The notes: generated by a model from the sequence alone, not told the origin. Positions 42,543 through 52,710 are shown, counted from the stretch's first letter. The stretch: 64,000 nucleotides of DNA from Igneacidithiobacillus sp041146875 (GCF_041146875.1 NZ_JBFRXP010000002.1:1-64000); one strand, 5' to 3'. Made by a program: numbers and translations.

Positions 42543-44860
42543 TGCCACGCATCGAGATCGACGGGCAGGAAATCGAAGTCGCTGCTGGTACCACCCTAAT
42601 GGAGGCAGCGGAGCAACTCGGTATCTATATCCCCTTCTTTTGCTATCACCCCAAGCTCTCGGTGGCCGCCAACTGTCGCATGTGTCTAGTGGACGTTGAA
42701 AAGCAGGCCAAGCCGCTGCCGGCCTGTGCTACCCCGGCCAGCGATGGCATGAAGGTTGCCACCCGCTCGAAGCGGGCGAGGATGGCACAGCAGGGAGTGC
42801 TGGAGTTCCTGCTCATCAATCACCCTCTGGATTGCCCCATCTGCGATCAGGGTGGTGAATGCCCGCTGCAGGACATCACCATGGGCTATGCCAATCCGCA
42901 CAGCCTGTACACCGAAGAAAAGCGGGTGGTGGAAGACAAGGATATCGGTCCGTTGATTGCGACGGAGATGACGCGTTGCATTCAGTGTACCCGCTGTGTG
43001 CGCTTTGGCACCGAGATTGGTGGCATCAGCGAGCTGGGTGCCACCGGGCGCGGCGAGCATATGGCCATCGGCACTTATGTGGCCAAGGCAGTACGCTCTG
43101 AGCTTTCCGGGAACATGATCGATCTCTGTCCAGTGGGGGCGCTAACCAGCAAACCTTTCCGCTACAAGGCGCGCTCCTGGGAGCTTAAGCACAGCAAGAG
43201 TCTCTGCACCCATTGCTCCACGGGCTGTAACACCGACGTGCAGAGCCTCGGTAAAGAGGTCCTGCGTGTGATACCGCGGACCAATGAGGCGGTGAACGAA
43301 GAATGGCTCTGTGACAAGGGGCGCTTTGCCTACGCCGGTTTGCAGGCGGCAGATCGAGTAACGCAGCCCCTGCTGCGTGTGAATGGTGCCTTGCAGGCGG
43401 TCTCTTGGGCCGAGGCCCTGGAAGCCGCGGCAAATTCCCTGCAAAAAATCATCGGTCAAGCGGGCCCGGATGCGGTGGCAGGGATCATTACGCCGGCGGC
43501 CAGCAATGAAGAGCTTTATCTCTTCCAGGCCCTCCTGCGCGGTCTTGGCGTGCGCGCGATCGAGCACCGGCTGCGGCAGACGGATTTCCGCGCCGATTCT
43601 GCCATGCCCCTGTATCCAGCGCTCAATATGAGTCTCGACCAGTTGGAAGGGGAACGGAATATCGTCCTCTGTCATGCCTACCCGCGCGAGCAGCAGCCGC
43701 TCACCAACCACCGTCTGCGTAAGGCCGCCCTGGCGGGAGCACAGATCTGGGCTGTGGATAGCAGTAAGCGAGAATTCAACTTTCCCCTGCGCCAGATCCA
43801 TGGGGCAGCGGGTGCCGACCTCGCCTTATACTCGGAATTACAGCTGATTTTGCGTGACGGCTTGGCATCGCAACATCCCGTATTGCAGTCCCTGGCGGAT
43901 GCCTTGCGCGCCGCCGAACAGCCCGTATTTCTGCTCGGCAACGGGCTTTTGCAGCATCCGCAAGCTGCGGACCTGCTCGCCAGCATTGCCGAAATCGTGC
44001 AACTGGTGGATGGGCGCATCTCCTGGTTGGCAGAGGCGGCCAACAGTGCCGGCGCCTGGTTGCTGGGCTGTGTGCCGGGACGGAAAGCGGGCGGCGTGCA
44101 AGTGGAAAATGCCCCCGATGCGTGGAGCGACAAGAGGGCCTTCCTGCTCTATGGCGCGGAGCCCGAGGCCGATGCCATGGATGCGCCGCGCGCGCAAGCA
44201 GCCCTCGGTGCTGCCGACTGTGTCATCAGTATCAGCAGCTTTCTTGGCGCGGCCGAAGAATATGCGGATGTCGTCCTGCCGCTGGCGAGTTGGGCAGAGA
44301 GCAGCGGCAGTCTCTTCAACAATGAAGGGCGCTTGCAGCAGTACCGCGCGGCAGTTCGGCCGTCGGGCGAATCTCGTCCCGGCTGGAAGATCCTGCGCGT
44401 GCTCGCCGATCACCTGGAATTGGCCGGTCTCGACTTCGATGATCTGGAGGCTGTGCAAGCGGCTTGGCAGGGTACGCTGGGTGATTTCCCCCTTGATGTC
44501 CCGGGCTTGGGCGTTTTGCCTGAGATCGCTGCCAGCGTCTCGGTGCGGAAAGAAGCTTTGCAGTTGCTTGGTGACTGGCGCATCTATCAGCAAGATCCTC
44601 TGGCGCGACGTGCGCCGCCCTTGCAACAAGAACCCATCTGTCGCGTGCATCCCGCCAGCCTGGCGGAGCTGGGAATCAGCGGACCGGCGGTAGAATTGAT
44701 CGCGGCCAACGGTGTGCGCGTGCAATTGCCGGTAGTTGCCGATGCGAATATCCCTGCCGATGCTGTATGGCTTGATCTCGGCCATCCCGAAACGCAGGCC
44801 TTGGGTGGCGTGGGGTCGGTGCTGAGGATGCAGATGCCGAGTTTGCGGGTACGGGCCTAG
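42542..44860 (+). CDS. nuoG: Complex I subunit NuoG with an extra N7 cluster site
   Basis: A 75-kDa-type subunit, 772 residues. Ligands for N1b: C34, C45, C48, C62. N5: H94, C98, C101, C107. N4: C146, C149, C152, C196. A further set C222, C225, C229 and C257 (C-x2-C-x3-C-x27-C) fits the off-pathway N7 cluster, which is lost in many complex I enzymes. The rest is a molybdopterin-oxidoreductase-like domain that lacks cofactor function in this family. Confidence 0.95.
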   Translation: MPRIEIDGQEIEVAAGTTLMEAAEQLGIYIPFFCYHPKLSVAANCRMCLVDVEKQAKPLPACATPASDGMKVATRSKRARMAQQGVLEFLLINHPLDCPICDQGGECPLQDITMGYANPHSLYTEEKRVVEDKDIGPLIATEMTRCIQCTRCVRFGTEIGGISELGATGRGEHMAIGTYVAKAVRSELSGNMIDLCPVGALTSKPFRYKARSWELKHSKSLCTHCSTGCNTDVQSLGKEVLRVIPRTNEAVNEEWLCDKGRFAYAGLQAADRVTQPLLRVNGALQAVSWAEALEAAANSLQKIIGQAGPDAVAGIITPAASNEELYLFQALLRGLGVRAIEHRLRQTDFRADSAMPLYPALNMSLDQLEGERNIVLCHAYPREQQPLTNHRLRKAALAGAQIWAVDSSKREFNFPLRQIHGAAGADLALYSELQLILRDGLASQHPVLQSLADALRAAEQPVFLLGNGLLQHPQAADLLASIAEIVQLVDGRISWLAEAANSAGAWLLGCVPGRKAGGVQVENAPDAWSDKRAFLLYGAEPEADAMDAPRAQAALGAADCVISISSFLGAAEEYADVVLPLASWAESSGSLFNNEGRLQQYRAAVRPSGESRPGWKILRVLADHLELAGLDFDDLEAVQAAWQGTLGDFPLDVPGLGVLPEIAASVSVRKEALQLLGDWRIYQQDPLARRAPPLQQEPICRVHPASLAELGISGPAVELIAANGVRVQLPVVADANIPADAVWLDLGHPETQALGGVGSVLRMQMPSLRVRA

Positions 44861-44869
44861 GGAGGAAGG

Positions 44870-45895
44870 ATGCACGATCTCGTCAATGCGGCTTGGTGGC
44901 CGCCGGTCTGGGCCCTGATCAAGATCATTATTGTCCTGATCCCGCTCTTGCTGGGCGTCGCCTACCTCACCTTGGCTGAACGCAAGGTGATTGGCTACAT
45001 CCAGATTCGTATCGGGCCAAACCGGGTCGGCTTCCGCGGCACGTTGCAGCCCATTGCCGATGCCTTGAAGTTATTGTTCAAGGAAGTGCTGATCCCGAGC
45101 ACGGCCAATCGCTTCTTGTTTCTGGCGGCACCAGTTCTGGCCTTTGTACCCGCGATGCTGGTCTGGGCGGCGGTGCCTTTCGGTCCCAATGTCGCCATCA
45201 GTAACATGAACGCTGGCTTGCTCTACGTCCTGGCAATTGCGGGCTTGGGCGTGTATGGCATCATCATCGCCGGTTGGGCCTCCAACTCCAAATACGCATT
45301 CCTCGGCGCCATGCGCGCTGCGGCGCAGTTGGTGGCCTATGAGATCGCTATGGGTTTTGCCCTGGTGGGCGTACTGATGCTGGCCCAGACCCTGAATCTG
45401 AGCAAGATTGTTGAGGCGCAGGCGGGTGGGGGCTTTTGGTCCTGGTATTGGTTGCCGCTTTTCCCCTTCTTTTTGGTGTATTTCATCTCCGGCGTGGCCG
45501 AGACCAACCGTGCCCCCTTCGACGTCGCCGAAGGCGAGTCGGAGATTGTTGCCGGTTTTCACGTGGAGTATTCGGGGATGGGTTTCGCGCTCTTTTTCCT
45601 GGCCGAATACGCCAACATGATTTTTGTCTCCATTCTGACCACCGTGCTTTTTCTCGGCGGCTGGTATCCGCCGCTCAACGTCGTGCCCTTTACCTGGGTG
45701 CCGGGCCTGATCTGGCTCTTGCTTAAGACGACTTTCCTGCTGTACGTCTTTCTCTGGATTCGCGCCACCTTTCCGCGTTATCGCTATGATCAGATCATGC
45801 GTCTGGGCTGGAAGGTCTTCATCCCCATCACCATCGCCTGGATCGTAGTCGTGGGTATCGCCCTTGAGACCCCGATGCGGGCCATCCTGCGCTGA
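44870..45895 (+). CDS. nuoH: Complex I subunit NuoH
   Basis: A membrane subunit of 341 residues and about eight helices, joining the quinone site to the proton channels. RKVIGYIQIRIGPNRVG and the acidic loop ETNRAPFDVAEGESE are diagnostic. Starts 9 bases after nuoG with an AGGGAGGA RBS. Confidence 0.95.
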   Translation: MHDLVNAAWWPPVWALIKIIIVLIPLLLGVAYLTLAERKVIGYIQIRIGPNRVGFRGTLQPIADALKLLFKEVLIPSTANRFLFLAAPVLAFVPAMLVWAAVPFGPNVAISNMNAGLLYVLAIAGLGVYGIIIAGWASNSKYAFLGAMRAAAQLVAYEIAMGFALVGVLMLAQTLNLSKIVEAQAGGGFWSWYWLPLFPFFLVYFISGVAETNRAPFDVAEGESEIVAGFHVEYSGMGFALFFLAEYANMIFVSILTTVLFLGGWYPPLNVVPFTWVPGLIWLLLKTTFLLYVFLWIRATFPRYRYDQIMRLGWKVFIPITIAWIVVVGIALETPMRAILR

Positions 45896-45905
45896 GGAGA
45901 TCGTC

Positions 45906-46397
45906 ATGGCCAATCCCATTAAACGTTTTTTTCAGTCCTTCCTTCTGCTCGAAATGCTGCGCGGCATGCAACTCACCGGGCGGTATTTCTTTGCGCGCAA
46001 GTTTACCGTGCAATATCCCGAGGAAACGACGCCGCAGTCTCCCCGCTTTCGCGGCCTGCATGCCCTACGCCGCTATGAAAATGGCGAGGAACGCTGTATC
46101 GCTTGCAAGCTCTGTGAGGCCGTTTGTCCGGCGTTGGCCATCACCATCGAGAGTGAGGAGCGCGGCGACGGTACGCGGCGCACTAGCCGCTACGATATCG
46201 ACCTCAGCAAGTGCATTTTTTGCGGGCTTTGCGAAGAATCCTGCCCGGTGGACTCCATCGTCGAGAGCCGCGTCTTGAATTACCACGCCGAGACGCGCAG
46301 TGAATTGCTCTACGACAAGATCCGTCTGCTCGGCAATGGCGACCGCCTGGAAACAGAGCTGGCCATAGACCGCCAGTCTGATAGCGCCTACCGCTAG
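45906..46397 (+). CDS. nuoI: Complex I subunit NuoI (clusters N6a, N6b)
   Basis: A ferredoxin-like 23-kDa-type subunit, 163 residues, with CIACKLCEAVCP and CIFCGLCEESCP, each giving three Cys plus one Cys to the partner cluster. ATG 45906 (MANPIKRFFQSF) is chosen; an earlier frame start lies inside nuoH. Confidence 0.95.
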   Translation: MANPIKRFFQSFLLLEMLRGMQLTGRYFFARKFTVQYPEETTPQSPRFRGLHALRRYENGEERCIACKLCEAVCPALAITIESEERGDGTRRTSRYDIDLSKCIFCGLCEESCPVDSIVESRVLNYHAETRSELLYDKIRLLGNGDRLETELAIDRQSDSAYR

Positions 46398-46415
46398 GAG
46401 AGAACAAGAAAACGT

Positions 46416-47015
46416 ATGTTGCTCACCACCACCGTCCTTTTTTATATCTTCTCTGCCGTGTTGCTGCTTTCGGCATTGCTGGTCATCACCGCCCGCAATC
46501 CTGTCTACTCTGCGCTCTATCTGGTGCTGGCCTTTTTCAATGCGGCGGCACTGTTCCTGCTTCTGGGCGCAGAATTCCTGGGGTTGATCCTGATTCTCGT
46601 CTATGTCGGTGCGGTGATGGTGCTCTTTCTCTTTGTGGTGATGATGCTCGACATCAACCTTGCGCGCCTCAAGGAAGGTTTTCTGCGCTACTTACCGCTA
46701 GGCCTCGCGGTGGCGATTGTTGGCGTGCTGGAGATGGTGACGGTGTTTTGGACGGCTCCGTTGGGGCGCGTGCCGGCCCCCGGACCGATCCCCGCCAACG
46801 CCGACAACACCCGTGCCCTGGGTGAATTGCTCTATACCCATTACCTTTATCCCTTTGAGATTGCGGCGGTGATTCTGCTGGTGGCCATCATCGCCGCCAT
46901 TGCCCTTACCCTGCGTCGGCGTCCCGATACCAAGGCACAGGTGGTGAGCAAACAGGTGGCGGTAGCCGCGCGTGAGCGTTTGCATATGGTTGACCTGCGG
47001 GAGCCCAAGCGATGA
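46416..47015 (+). CDS. nuoJ: Complex I subunit NuoJ
   Basis: A five-helix membrane subunit, 199 residues. The third helix region EFLGLILILVYVGAVMVLFL contains the pi-bulge glycine/tyrosine segment important for coupling. The C-terminus is polar. Four-base overlap (ATGA) with nuoK. Confidence 0.93.
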   Translation: MLLTTTVLFYIFSAVLLLSALLVITARNPVYSALYLVLAFFNAAALFLLLGAEFLGLILILVYVGAVMVLFLFVVMMLDINLARLKEGFLRYLPLGLAVAIVGVLEMVTVFWTAPLGRVPAPGPIPANADNTRALGELLYTHYLYPFEIAAVILLVAIIAAIALTLRRRPDTKAQVVSKQVAVAARERLHMVDLREPKR

Positions 47016-47317
47016 TCCCCTTGTCACAGTGGCTGATCCTCGGCGCTTTGTTGTTTTCCATTGGTGTGGTGGGCATTTTCCTTAACCGCAAAAACGTCAT
47101 CATCCTGTTGATGGCAATTGAGATTCTGCTCCTGGCGGTGAATATCAACTTTGTCGCCTTCTCCCGCTATCTGGGGAACCTGCAAGGGCAGATCTTTGTA
47201 TTTTTCGTACTTACCGTGGCGGCCGCCGAGGCGGCCATTGGCTTGGCGATCCTGGTGGTCTATTTCCGTAATCGCCGCAGTATCAATGTAGAAGACATCG
47301 ACGACTTACGGGGCTGA
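47012..47317 (+). CDS. nuoK: Complex I subunit NuoK
   Basis: A three-helix membrane subunit, 101 residues. Carries the two buried acidic residues of the proton path (MAIEILLLAVN and AAAEAAIGLAIL). Length is normal. Confidence 0.94.
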   Translation: MIPLSQWLILGALLFSIGVVGIFLNRKNVIILLMAIEILLLAVNINFVAFSRYLGNLQGQIFVFFVLTVAAAEAAIGLAILVVYFRNRRSINVEDIDDLRG

Positions 47318-47318
47318 T

Positions 47319-49301
47319 ATGTGGATCTTTGACTGGCTGCATAGCCTGCCACCCATCTGGGTCTATTTGCTCATTCCTCTGGCGCCTCTACTGGGTTCGC
47401 TGGTGGCGGGGCTGGGCGGGTGGTTTTTGCGCGAGAAGGCGCATTGGGCACCCATTGCCGGGGTGGCCTTTGCCCTTTACCTGGCAGTATTTGTGTTGTT
47501 AGAAGTCCTGCATGGGCAGACCTTTTATGGCAACGTCTATACATGGGCGGTCTTTGGGAACCTGCCGGTGCCTATCGGTTTCGACATCGATAGCCTGACC
47601 GCGGTGATGCTGGTAGTGGTCACCTTTGTCTCCCTCTGCGTGCACGTCTATACCATTGGTTACATGCACGACGACCCCGGCTATGCGCGCTTTTTCAGTT
47701 ACATCTCTTTGTTTACCTTTAGTATGTTGATGCTGGTCATGGCCAACAACTTCCTGCAGCTCTTCTTCGGCTGGGAGGCGGTGGGCTTAGTGTCTTATCT
47801 CTTGATCGGCTTCTGGTTTACCCGCGAAAGTGCCAATCAGGCCTCGCTCAAGGCCTTTATCGTCAATCGCGTGGGTGACTTTGGTTTTCTGATTGGCATT
47901 GCGGCGATCTACCACTACTGCGGTAGCCTCGACTACCGCACCGTCTTTGCCATGATACCTAGTCTAGTCGGGCATACGGTGACGATTATCCCCGGTCATC
48001 CCTGGTCGGTACTCACCTGGATTGCCATCTTGCTCTTTATTGGCGCCATGGGTAAATCGGCGCAGGTGCCGCTGCATGTCTGGCTGCCGGAATCGATGGA
48101 AGGCCCAACGCCGATCTCTGCCCTGATTCACGCGGCCACCATGGTCACGGCTGGCATCTTCATGGTTTCGCGTATGTCGCCCATCTATGAACAGTCAGCC
48201 ACGGCCCTGAGTGTGGTCATGGTCATCGGCGCCATTACGGCCCTGTTCATGGGTTTGATTGGCATCGTGCAGAATGACATCAAGCGCATCATTGCCTATT
48301 CGACTTTGTCTCAGCTCGGTTACATGACCGCAGCGCTCGGCGCCTCAGCCTTTTCCGCAGCCATTTTCCATTTGATGACCCATGCCTTTTTCAAGGCGCT
48401 CCTCTTTCTGGCCGCGGGTTCGGTCATTCATGCCATGCAGAACGAGCAGGACATTCGGAAGATGGGCGGTCTGCGGCGGCATATGCCCATTACTTACCTT
48501 ACTTTTCTGGTAGGTAGCCTGGCCCTCTGCGGTATCCCGCCGTTTTCCGGTTTCTTCAGCAAGGATCTGATCATCGAGGCCGTCGGCGAATCAAGCATGA
48601 CCGGATCGACCTTTGCCTACGTGCTATTGGTACTTGGTGCCCTGGTCACCTCGCTCTATACCTTCCGTATGTTTTTCCTCGTCTTCCACGGCAAGAAACG
48701 CATGGATGAGCACACCCAGGCACATCTGCACGAATCGCCCTGGGTGATTACTGTGCCCCTGATTGCCCTGAGTATCCCGGCGCTGCTGGCGGGTTGGTTC
48801 TTTATTGCCCCGGTGGGTTTGGGGGACTTCCTCAATAGCTCCCTGCAAATCCGTGCGCAGTGGAATACCATTGGGGAGATCGCTGCGCACTGGCAGGGTG
48901 CGGGGATGTTCCTGCTGCATGGCCTGACTGCCTGGCCGTTCTGGTTGGCAGTCCTGGGCATTGCGTTGGCGGCCTGGTTTTACCTGCTGCACGACGGCGT
49001 ACCGGCGGCGCTCGGCACATTACTCGCGCCGGTCACCTGGGTGCTGCGCAAGAAATATGGTTTTGACAGCTTCAACCAACTGGTCTTTGTCCGTGGCGCG
49101 TTGCTTCTGGGGCGGCGCTTCTGGCATTGGGGCGACGAGGCCATCATCGACGGTGGCATGGTCAATGGCAGTGCCCGCCTAGTGGCGCGTGCGGCCTTGT
49201 CTTGGCGGCGTTTGCAGACCGGCTACATCTATCACTATGCCTTTGTCATGATCATCGGGCTCGTCCTTTTCATGACCTATTTCATGATCTGGAGGGGCTA
49301 A
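47319..49301 (+). CDS. nuoL: Complex I subunit NuoL, distal proton channel
   Basis: An antiporter-like subunit of 660 residues with about 16 helices and the long lateral helix that clamps NuoM and NuoN. GWEAVGLVSYLLIGFW carries the key Glu, and WLPESMEGPTPISALIHAATMV is the channel signature. Starts one base after the nuoK stop. Confidence 0.95.
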   Translation: MWIFDWLHSLPPIWVYLLIPLAPLLGSLVAGLGGWFLREKAHWAPIAGVAFALYLAVFVLLEVLHGQTFYGNVYTWAVFGNLPVPIGFDIDSLTAVMLVVVTFVSLCVHVYTIGYMHDDPGYARFFSYISLFTFSMLMLVMANNFLQLFFGWEAVGLVSYLLIGFWFTRESANQASLKAFIVNRVGDFGFLIGIAAIYHYCGSLDYRTVFAMIPSLVGHTVTIIPGHPWSVLTWIAILLFIGAMGKSAQVPLHVWLPESMEGPTPISALIHAATMVTAGIFMVSRMSPIYEQSATALSVVMVIGAITALFMGLIGIVQNDIKRIIAYSTLSQLGYMTAALGASAFSAAIFHLMTHAFFKALLFLAAGSVIHAMQNEQDIRKMGGLRRHMPITYLTFLVGSLALCGIPPFSGFFSKDLIIEAVGESSMTGSTFAYVLLVLGALVTSLYTFRMFFLVFHGKKRMDEHTQAHLHESPWVITVPLIALSIPALLAGWFFIAPVGLGDFLNSSLQIRAQWNTIGEIAAHWQGAGMFLLHGLTAWPFWLAVLGIALAAWFYLLHDGVPAALGTLLAPVTWVLRKKYGFDSFNQLVFVRGALLLGRRFWHWGDEAIIDGGMVNGSARLVARAALSWRRLQTGYIYHYAFVMIIGLVLFMTYFMIWRG

Positions 49302-49304
49302 ACG

Positions 49305-50792
49305 ATGCATTCCTTTGGCCTGCTCAGCGCCGCGATTTGGGTGCCGATCATTGGTGGCTTTTTGGTCTTGGCGGTGGGTGACCGCGCCAGCGGTAATATC
49401 GCACGCTGGCTGGCGTTGCTAATATCTCTAGCCACCTTCGCCATCACCCTGTCTCTCTTCACGGGTTTTGATACCCACACAGCAGCGATGCAGTTCGTCG
49501 AACGGGTGGCCTGGATTCCGGCCTTTCATATCCAGTATTTCCTCGGCATCGACGGGATTTCGTTGTGGTTCATCCTGCTCACCAGTTTCCTGACGGTGCT
49601 CGTGGTGATTGCGTCCTGGCGCAATGTCAGTATGCGGATTGCCCAGTATCTGGCGGCTTTCCTGATCATGGATGGGCTTATGATCGGCGTTTTTTGCGCC
49701 CTTGATGCCATCCTCTTCTATGTCTTCTGGGAGGCGATGCTGATCCCCATGTTCCTCATTATTGGGGTATGGGGAGGGCCGCGCCGGGTCTACGCCACTA
49801 TCAAATTCTTCCTCTATACCTTTCTTGGCTCGGTGCTGATGCTGGTCGCCTTTCTGTATCTGTATTTTCACAGTGGCGATAGCTTCAGCCTGCTGGCCTT
49901 TCAGAGGACACCTCTGGGTGCGGCCGCACAGATCTGGATTTTTCTCGCGTTCCTTATCGCTTTTGCAGTGAAGATCCCGATGTGGCCGGTGCATACGTGG
50001 TTGCCCGACGCCCACGTTGAGGCGCCTACCGGCGGTTCGGTGATCCTCGCGGCGATCATGCTGAAGATGGGGGCCTACGGTTTTCTGCGGCTGAGTCTGC
50101 CGATCACCCCCGATGCGAGCCATCAGCTGGCGTGGCTGATGATTGCGCTATCGTTGATTGCCATCGTTTACATTGCTCTGATTGCCATCGTCCAGCAGGA
50201 TATGAAAAAGCTTATTGCCTATTCCTCCATTGCGCACATGGGCTTCGTGACCTTGGGCTTTTTCGTCTTTACCCAGACGGCGGTGGAGGGCGCGATCATC
50301 CAGATGCTCTCCCATGGTTTCGTGAGTGCTGCCATGTTCCTCTGTGTGGGCGTACTTTACGACCGTATGCACACCCGCGACATCCAGGCCTATGGCGGTG
50401 TGGCCAATGTCATGCCAATTTTTGCTAGTTTTATGATGCTTTTTGCCATGGGTAACGTCGGCCTGCCGGGTACCTCGGGCTTCGTCGGCGAATTTATGGT
50501 GGTGCTGGGCACCTATCAGGTGCATCCGTGGCCGGCAATCATTGCTGCAACCGGTCTCATTACCGGGGCTGGTTATACCCTCTGGCTGTTCAAGCGGGTG
50601 ATCTTTGGCGGCATCATCCATGTGGAAGTGGCTGCCCTCAACGACGTCAACGGACGCGAGATCCTGGTCTTGGGCACCTTGGCGGGCCTGGTGTTGCTTC
50701 TCGGCGTGTGGCCAGCGCCTTTTCTCGATATTGTTCATCAATCTGTGACGCACCTGTTGCAACAGGTCGCTGTCAGCAAAATTCCCGGTTGA
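49305..50792 (+). CDS. nuoM: Complex I subunit NuoM, proton channel
   Basis: An antiporter-like subunit of 495 residues, about 14 helices. FYVFWEAMLIPMFLIIGVWG holds the conserved Glu, and WLPDAHVEAPTGGSVILA the channel signature. Three bases after nuoL. Confidence 0.95.
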   Translation: MHSFGLLSAAIWVPIIGGFLVLAVGDRASGNIARWLALLISLATFAITLSLFTGFDTHTAAMQFVERVAWIPAFHIQYFLGIDGISLWFILLTSFLTVLVVIASWRNVSMRIAQYLAAFLIMDGLMIGVFCALDAILFYVFWEAMLIPMFLIIGVWGGPRRVYATIKFFLYTFLGSVLMLVAFLYLYFHSGDSFSLLAFQRTPLGAAAQIWIFLAFLIAFAVKIPMWPVHTWLPDAHVEAPTGGSVILAAIMLKMGAYGFLRLSLPITPDASHQLAWLMIALSLIAIVYIALIAIVQQDMKKLIAYSSIAHMGFVTLGFFVFTQTAVEGAIIQMLSHGFVSAAMFLCVGVLYDRMHTRDIQAYGGVANVMPIFASFMMLFAMGNVGLPGTSGFVGEFMVVLGTYQVHPWPAIIAATGLITGAGYTLWLFKRVIFGGIIHVEVAALNDVNGREILVLGTLAGLVLLLGVWPAPFLDIVHQSVTHLLQQVAVSKIPG

Positions 50793-50801
50793 GGAGGCGG
50801 C

Positions 50802-52247
50802 ATGCAGAACGCCCTAGTTCATTGGTCTTTCGCGATCCCCGAGATTTGGGTGTTGGCAATGGCCTGCGTGGTGCTCCTGGTGGATGTATTCGTTGGTCAG
50901 CGCCAGCGCGATATTGCCTTCGTACTCACGATTTTTACGTTGCTCGCCGCCATGGCTCTGACTTGGTTGGAAATGGGGCATAGCGGGTCGGCCTTTTTCG
51001 GGCAGTTGCGCCTCGATCCTTTTACCAATATCGCCAGTTTTTTCGCGGAGTTGCTGACCTTGTTGGTGTTGCTCTACTCGCGCAAGTATCTGCTGCTGCG
51101 CGCGCTGTATCGAGGTGAGGTCTTCGTGCTGCTGCTCTTTGCCCTCCTGGGGGCGATGATCCTCATCTCTGGCGCCAATTTGCTGGTTTTATATCTGGGC
51201 CTGGAGCTGCTCGCCCTCAGTCAATATGCCCTGGTCGCCTTTCAGCGCAACAACCTGCGGGCCACCGAGGCCGGTCTCAAGTATTTTATCCTCGGCGCCC
51301 TGGCTTCGGCCCTGCTGCTTTACGGTATGTCGCTGCTTTATGGTCTGACGGGTACCCTCGACCTGCACCAGATTGCCATCGGCCTTGTCAACGTCGGCAG
51401 CGGTAACTTCCTGTTGATGCTCGCTATTGTTTTTCTGGTTGCCGGCATTGCCTTCAAATTTGGTGCAGCGCCATTCCACATGTGGCTGCCAGATGCCTAT
51501 CATGGTGCGCCGACCCCGGTCACCTTGTTCATGTCATCGGTGCCCAAAATCGCTATCTTCGCACTCTTTTTGCGTATTCTGGTCGACGGTGGCTATGGTA
51601 GTATCGAGATCTGGCGCCAGCTTTTTGTTGCTCTGGTAGTCGTCTCTCTGGTAATCGGTAACGTGGTGGCCATCGCCCAAACGAATCTCAAGCGCATGTT
51701 GGCATATTCGACGGTGGGCAATATGGGTTTCCTGGCCCTGGGTATCGTCGCAGGAACCCAGAATGGTTTGGCCAGTGCCTTTTTCTACGCGGTGGTCTAT
51801 GCCTTTATGGCCATTGCCGCCTTTGGTCTGATTGTGTATCTCAGTCGCGAAGGTTTTGAGGCCGAGGAAATCAGCGATCTGCGCGGTCTGGTGCGTACCC
51901 GCCCGTGGACCGCCTTCCTGCTGCTCATCATCATATTCTCGCTGGCTGGGGTGCCGCCGACCATCGGATTTTATGCCAAACTCGCGGTCTTCCAGGCCCT
52001 TATCGAGGCGCATTTTATCTGGCTTGCGGTCTTTGGCGTCCTCATGGCCGTGGTCGGCGCTTTTTACTACTTGCGCGTACTCAAGGTTGCATTGTTCGAT
52101 CCACCGGCGGAAGATTTGGCCTATGGTGCCGATGATCCGCTGGCGGCTTCTGTCCTCACCCTCAATAGCCTCGCCCTGCTCATTCTCGGTATTGTCCCGG
52201 GCGCCTTGGTAGCGTTCTGTTTTCATGCCTTGCAGGGGGTTCTCTGA
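50802..52247 (+). CDS. nuoN: Complex I subunit NuoN, proton channel
   Basis: An antiporter-like subunit of 481 residues, about 14 helices. YLGLELLALSQYALVAF and MWLPDAYHGAPTPVTLFMSS are family signatures. The stop overlaps the start of the DUF2818 gene by one base (TGATG). Confidence 0.95.
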   Translation: MQNALVHWSFAIPEIWVLAMACVVLLVDVFVGQRQRDIAFVLTIFTLLAAMALTWLEMGHSGSAFFGQLRLDPFTNIASFFAELLTLLVLLYSRKYLLLRALYRGEVFVLLLFALLGAMILISGANLLVLYLGLELLALSQYALVAFQRNNLRATEAGLKYFILGALASALLLYGMSLLYGLTGTLDLHQIAIGLVNVGSGNFLLMLAIVFLVAGIAFKFGAAPFHMWLPDAYHGAPTPVTLFMSSVPKIAIFALFLRILVDGGYGSIEIWRQLFVALVVVSLVIGNVVAIAQTNLKRMLAYSTVGNMGFLALGIVAGTQNGLASAFFYAVVYAFMAIAAFGLIVYLSREGFEAEEISDLRGLVRTRPWTAFLLLIIIFSLAGVPPTIGFYAKLAVFQALIEAHFIWLAVFGVLMAVVGAFYYLRVLKVALFDPPAEDLAYGADDPLAASVLTLNSLALLILGIVPGALVAFCFHALQGVL

Positions 52248-52561
52248 TGGATTTGCAGCAATGGGCCTTAGTTTATATTTTGCTGGCGTTCATCGTGGCA
52301 AATCTGCCGTGGTTGAGTCGGCGCCGTTTTTTTTTCGGTAGCAGTGAACCGCTTAAGACCTTGCCTTGGTACCTCGGTGAATGGTTTGCCATGTATGTCC
52401 TCATGGGTCTCATCGGTATGGGCGTGGAGCGTCTGCTTGATGGCCATAACCATGGGCAGGGTTGGGAGTTTTATGTAATTGCCCTGTGCATGTTTGCCGT
52501 CTTTGCTATCCCCGGTTTTCTCTGGCGCTTCAACATTGTCCCGATGCTCCATCGATCTTGA
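52247..52561 (+). CDS. DUF2818 membrane protein
   Basis: 104 residues, three hydrophobic segments (about 8-22, 46-60, 76-92), with the conserved N-terminal VANLPWLSRRRFF block. Members of this uncharacterised family typically follow nuoN in betaproteobacteria and some relatives, which suggests a role in complex I assembly or stability. It is translationally coupled to nuoN here and forms the last gene of the operon. Confidence 0.8.
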   Translation: MDLQQWALVYILLAFIVANLPWLSRRRFFFGSSEPLKTLPWYLGEWFAMYVLMGLIGMGVERLLDGHNHGQGWEFYVIALCMFAVFAIPGFLWRFNIVPMLHRS

Positions 52562-52597
52562 CGAGTAACGGCAAACACTGATACTTTTGCCCGACTT

Positions 52598-52672
52598 AGG
52601 CGCGTAGCTCAGGGGGAGAGCGCTACCTTGACACGGTAGAGGTCGGCGGTTCGAAACCGCCCGTGCCTACCA
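52598..52672 (+). tRNA. tRNA-Val(GAC)
   Basis: 75 bases including an encoded CCA. Acceptor AGGCGCG/CGTGCCT (one G-T pair), anticodon loop TTGACAC with anticodon GAC, T-loop GGTTCGAAACC. Lies between the nuo operon and thrS. Confidence 0.96.
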
Positions 52673-52677
52673 CACCC

Positions 52678-52710
52678 GCACCAGAGGGGCCTGGCTCACT
52701 GGTGCTTTTT
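52678..52710 (+). terminator. Terminator between tRNA-Val and thrS
   Basis: GCACCAG (52678-52684) and CTGGTGC (52699-52705) form a 7-bp stem followed by five T. It lies only 14 bases before the thrS start, so thrS would need either readthrough or a promoter not recognised here. Confidence 0.7.

Noticed and set aside
45071..45919. 282-codon frame opposite nuoH
   Set aside because: Antisense shadow of a conserved gene; composition is His/Gln/Asp-rich with no domain and no RBS.
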